Positions 5,015-5,025 of a DNA stretch of 5,025 nucleotides are shown here, piece after piece. Source of the DNA: Microcoleaceae cyanobacterium UBA11344 (GTDB taxonomy: Bacteria > Cyanobacteriota > Cyanobacteriia > Cyanobacteriales > Microcoleaceae). Made by a program: the position numbers and the translations under genes. Numbering within the stretch: position 1 is the stretch's first letter; each line of letters starts with the position of its first letter. Location of the stretch: positions 1-5,025 of the forward strand of contig DMYK01000411.1 in the NCBI GenBank assembly GCA_003483675.1. The letters are read 5' to 3'. Below the pieces are notes generated by a model. It searched no databases and was not told the origin of the DNA. It saw only the letters and a list, made by a program, of their open reading frames with translations.

Positions 5015-5025
5015 ATTGGTTTTAG

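Overview
The window looks like chromosomal DNA from a filamentous cyanobacterium of the Oscillatoria/Microcoleus/Nostoc type. Three things point there: perfect GCGATCGC (HIP1) octamers at 2914, 3269 and 3592; gaps filled with heptanucleotide short tandem repeats (GGGNATN and TTATTAG types); and a RuvB with the proline-rich N-terminal extension I associate with cyanobacteria. The genus is an inference from sequence style, not from a search.

Layout. 1-336 is non-coding and repeat-rich: a heptamer array, a 19-bp direct repeat about 100 bp apart, and hairpins. 337-1668 (+) encodes a TAXI-family (TRAP-associated) solute-binding protein. It has an N-terminal membrane segment, a second membrane segment near residues 319-337, and a tail of about 106 residues. 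1669-2045 is non-coding, with two TTATTAG arrays bracketing about 255 bp of unidentified sequence and a second GGGNATN array in reverse orientation abutting the ruvB stop. 2046-3146 (-) is ruvB, the Holliday-junction branch-migration motor. 3218-3769 (+) is a small helical protein of unknown function, divergent from ruvB across 71 bp. That gap holds a good sigma70-like promoter overlapped by a perfect 6-2-6 inverted repeat. 3770-4156 is non-coding, with a small tandem repeat and two GC-rich palindromes. 4157-5014 (+) is an ABC-2 type polysaccharide export permease of the Wzm/TagG class; its ATPase partner is presumably downstream of the window.

How the genes relate. The four genes do not form an obvious pathway: solute binding, recombination, an unknown protein and glycan export sit as separate transcription units separated by repeat-rich spacers. 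Only the permease is expected to belong to an operon, and that would continue past the right edge. No CRISPR array, tRNA, rRNA, intact transposon or defence system was found. The points most worth following up are the double-anchored TAXI protein whose tail ends in a histidine-kinase H-box-like motif, the operator-like palindrome between ruvB and its divergent neighbour, and the segment bracketed by TTATTAG arrays.
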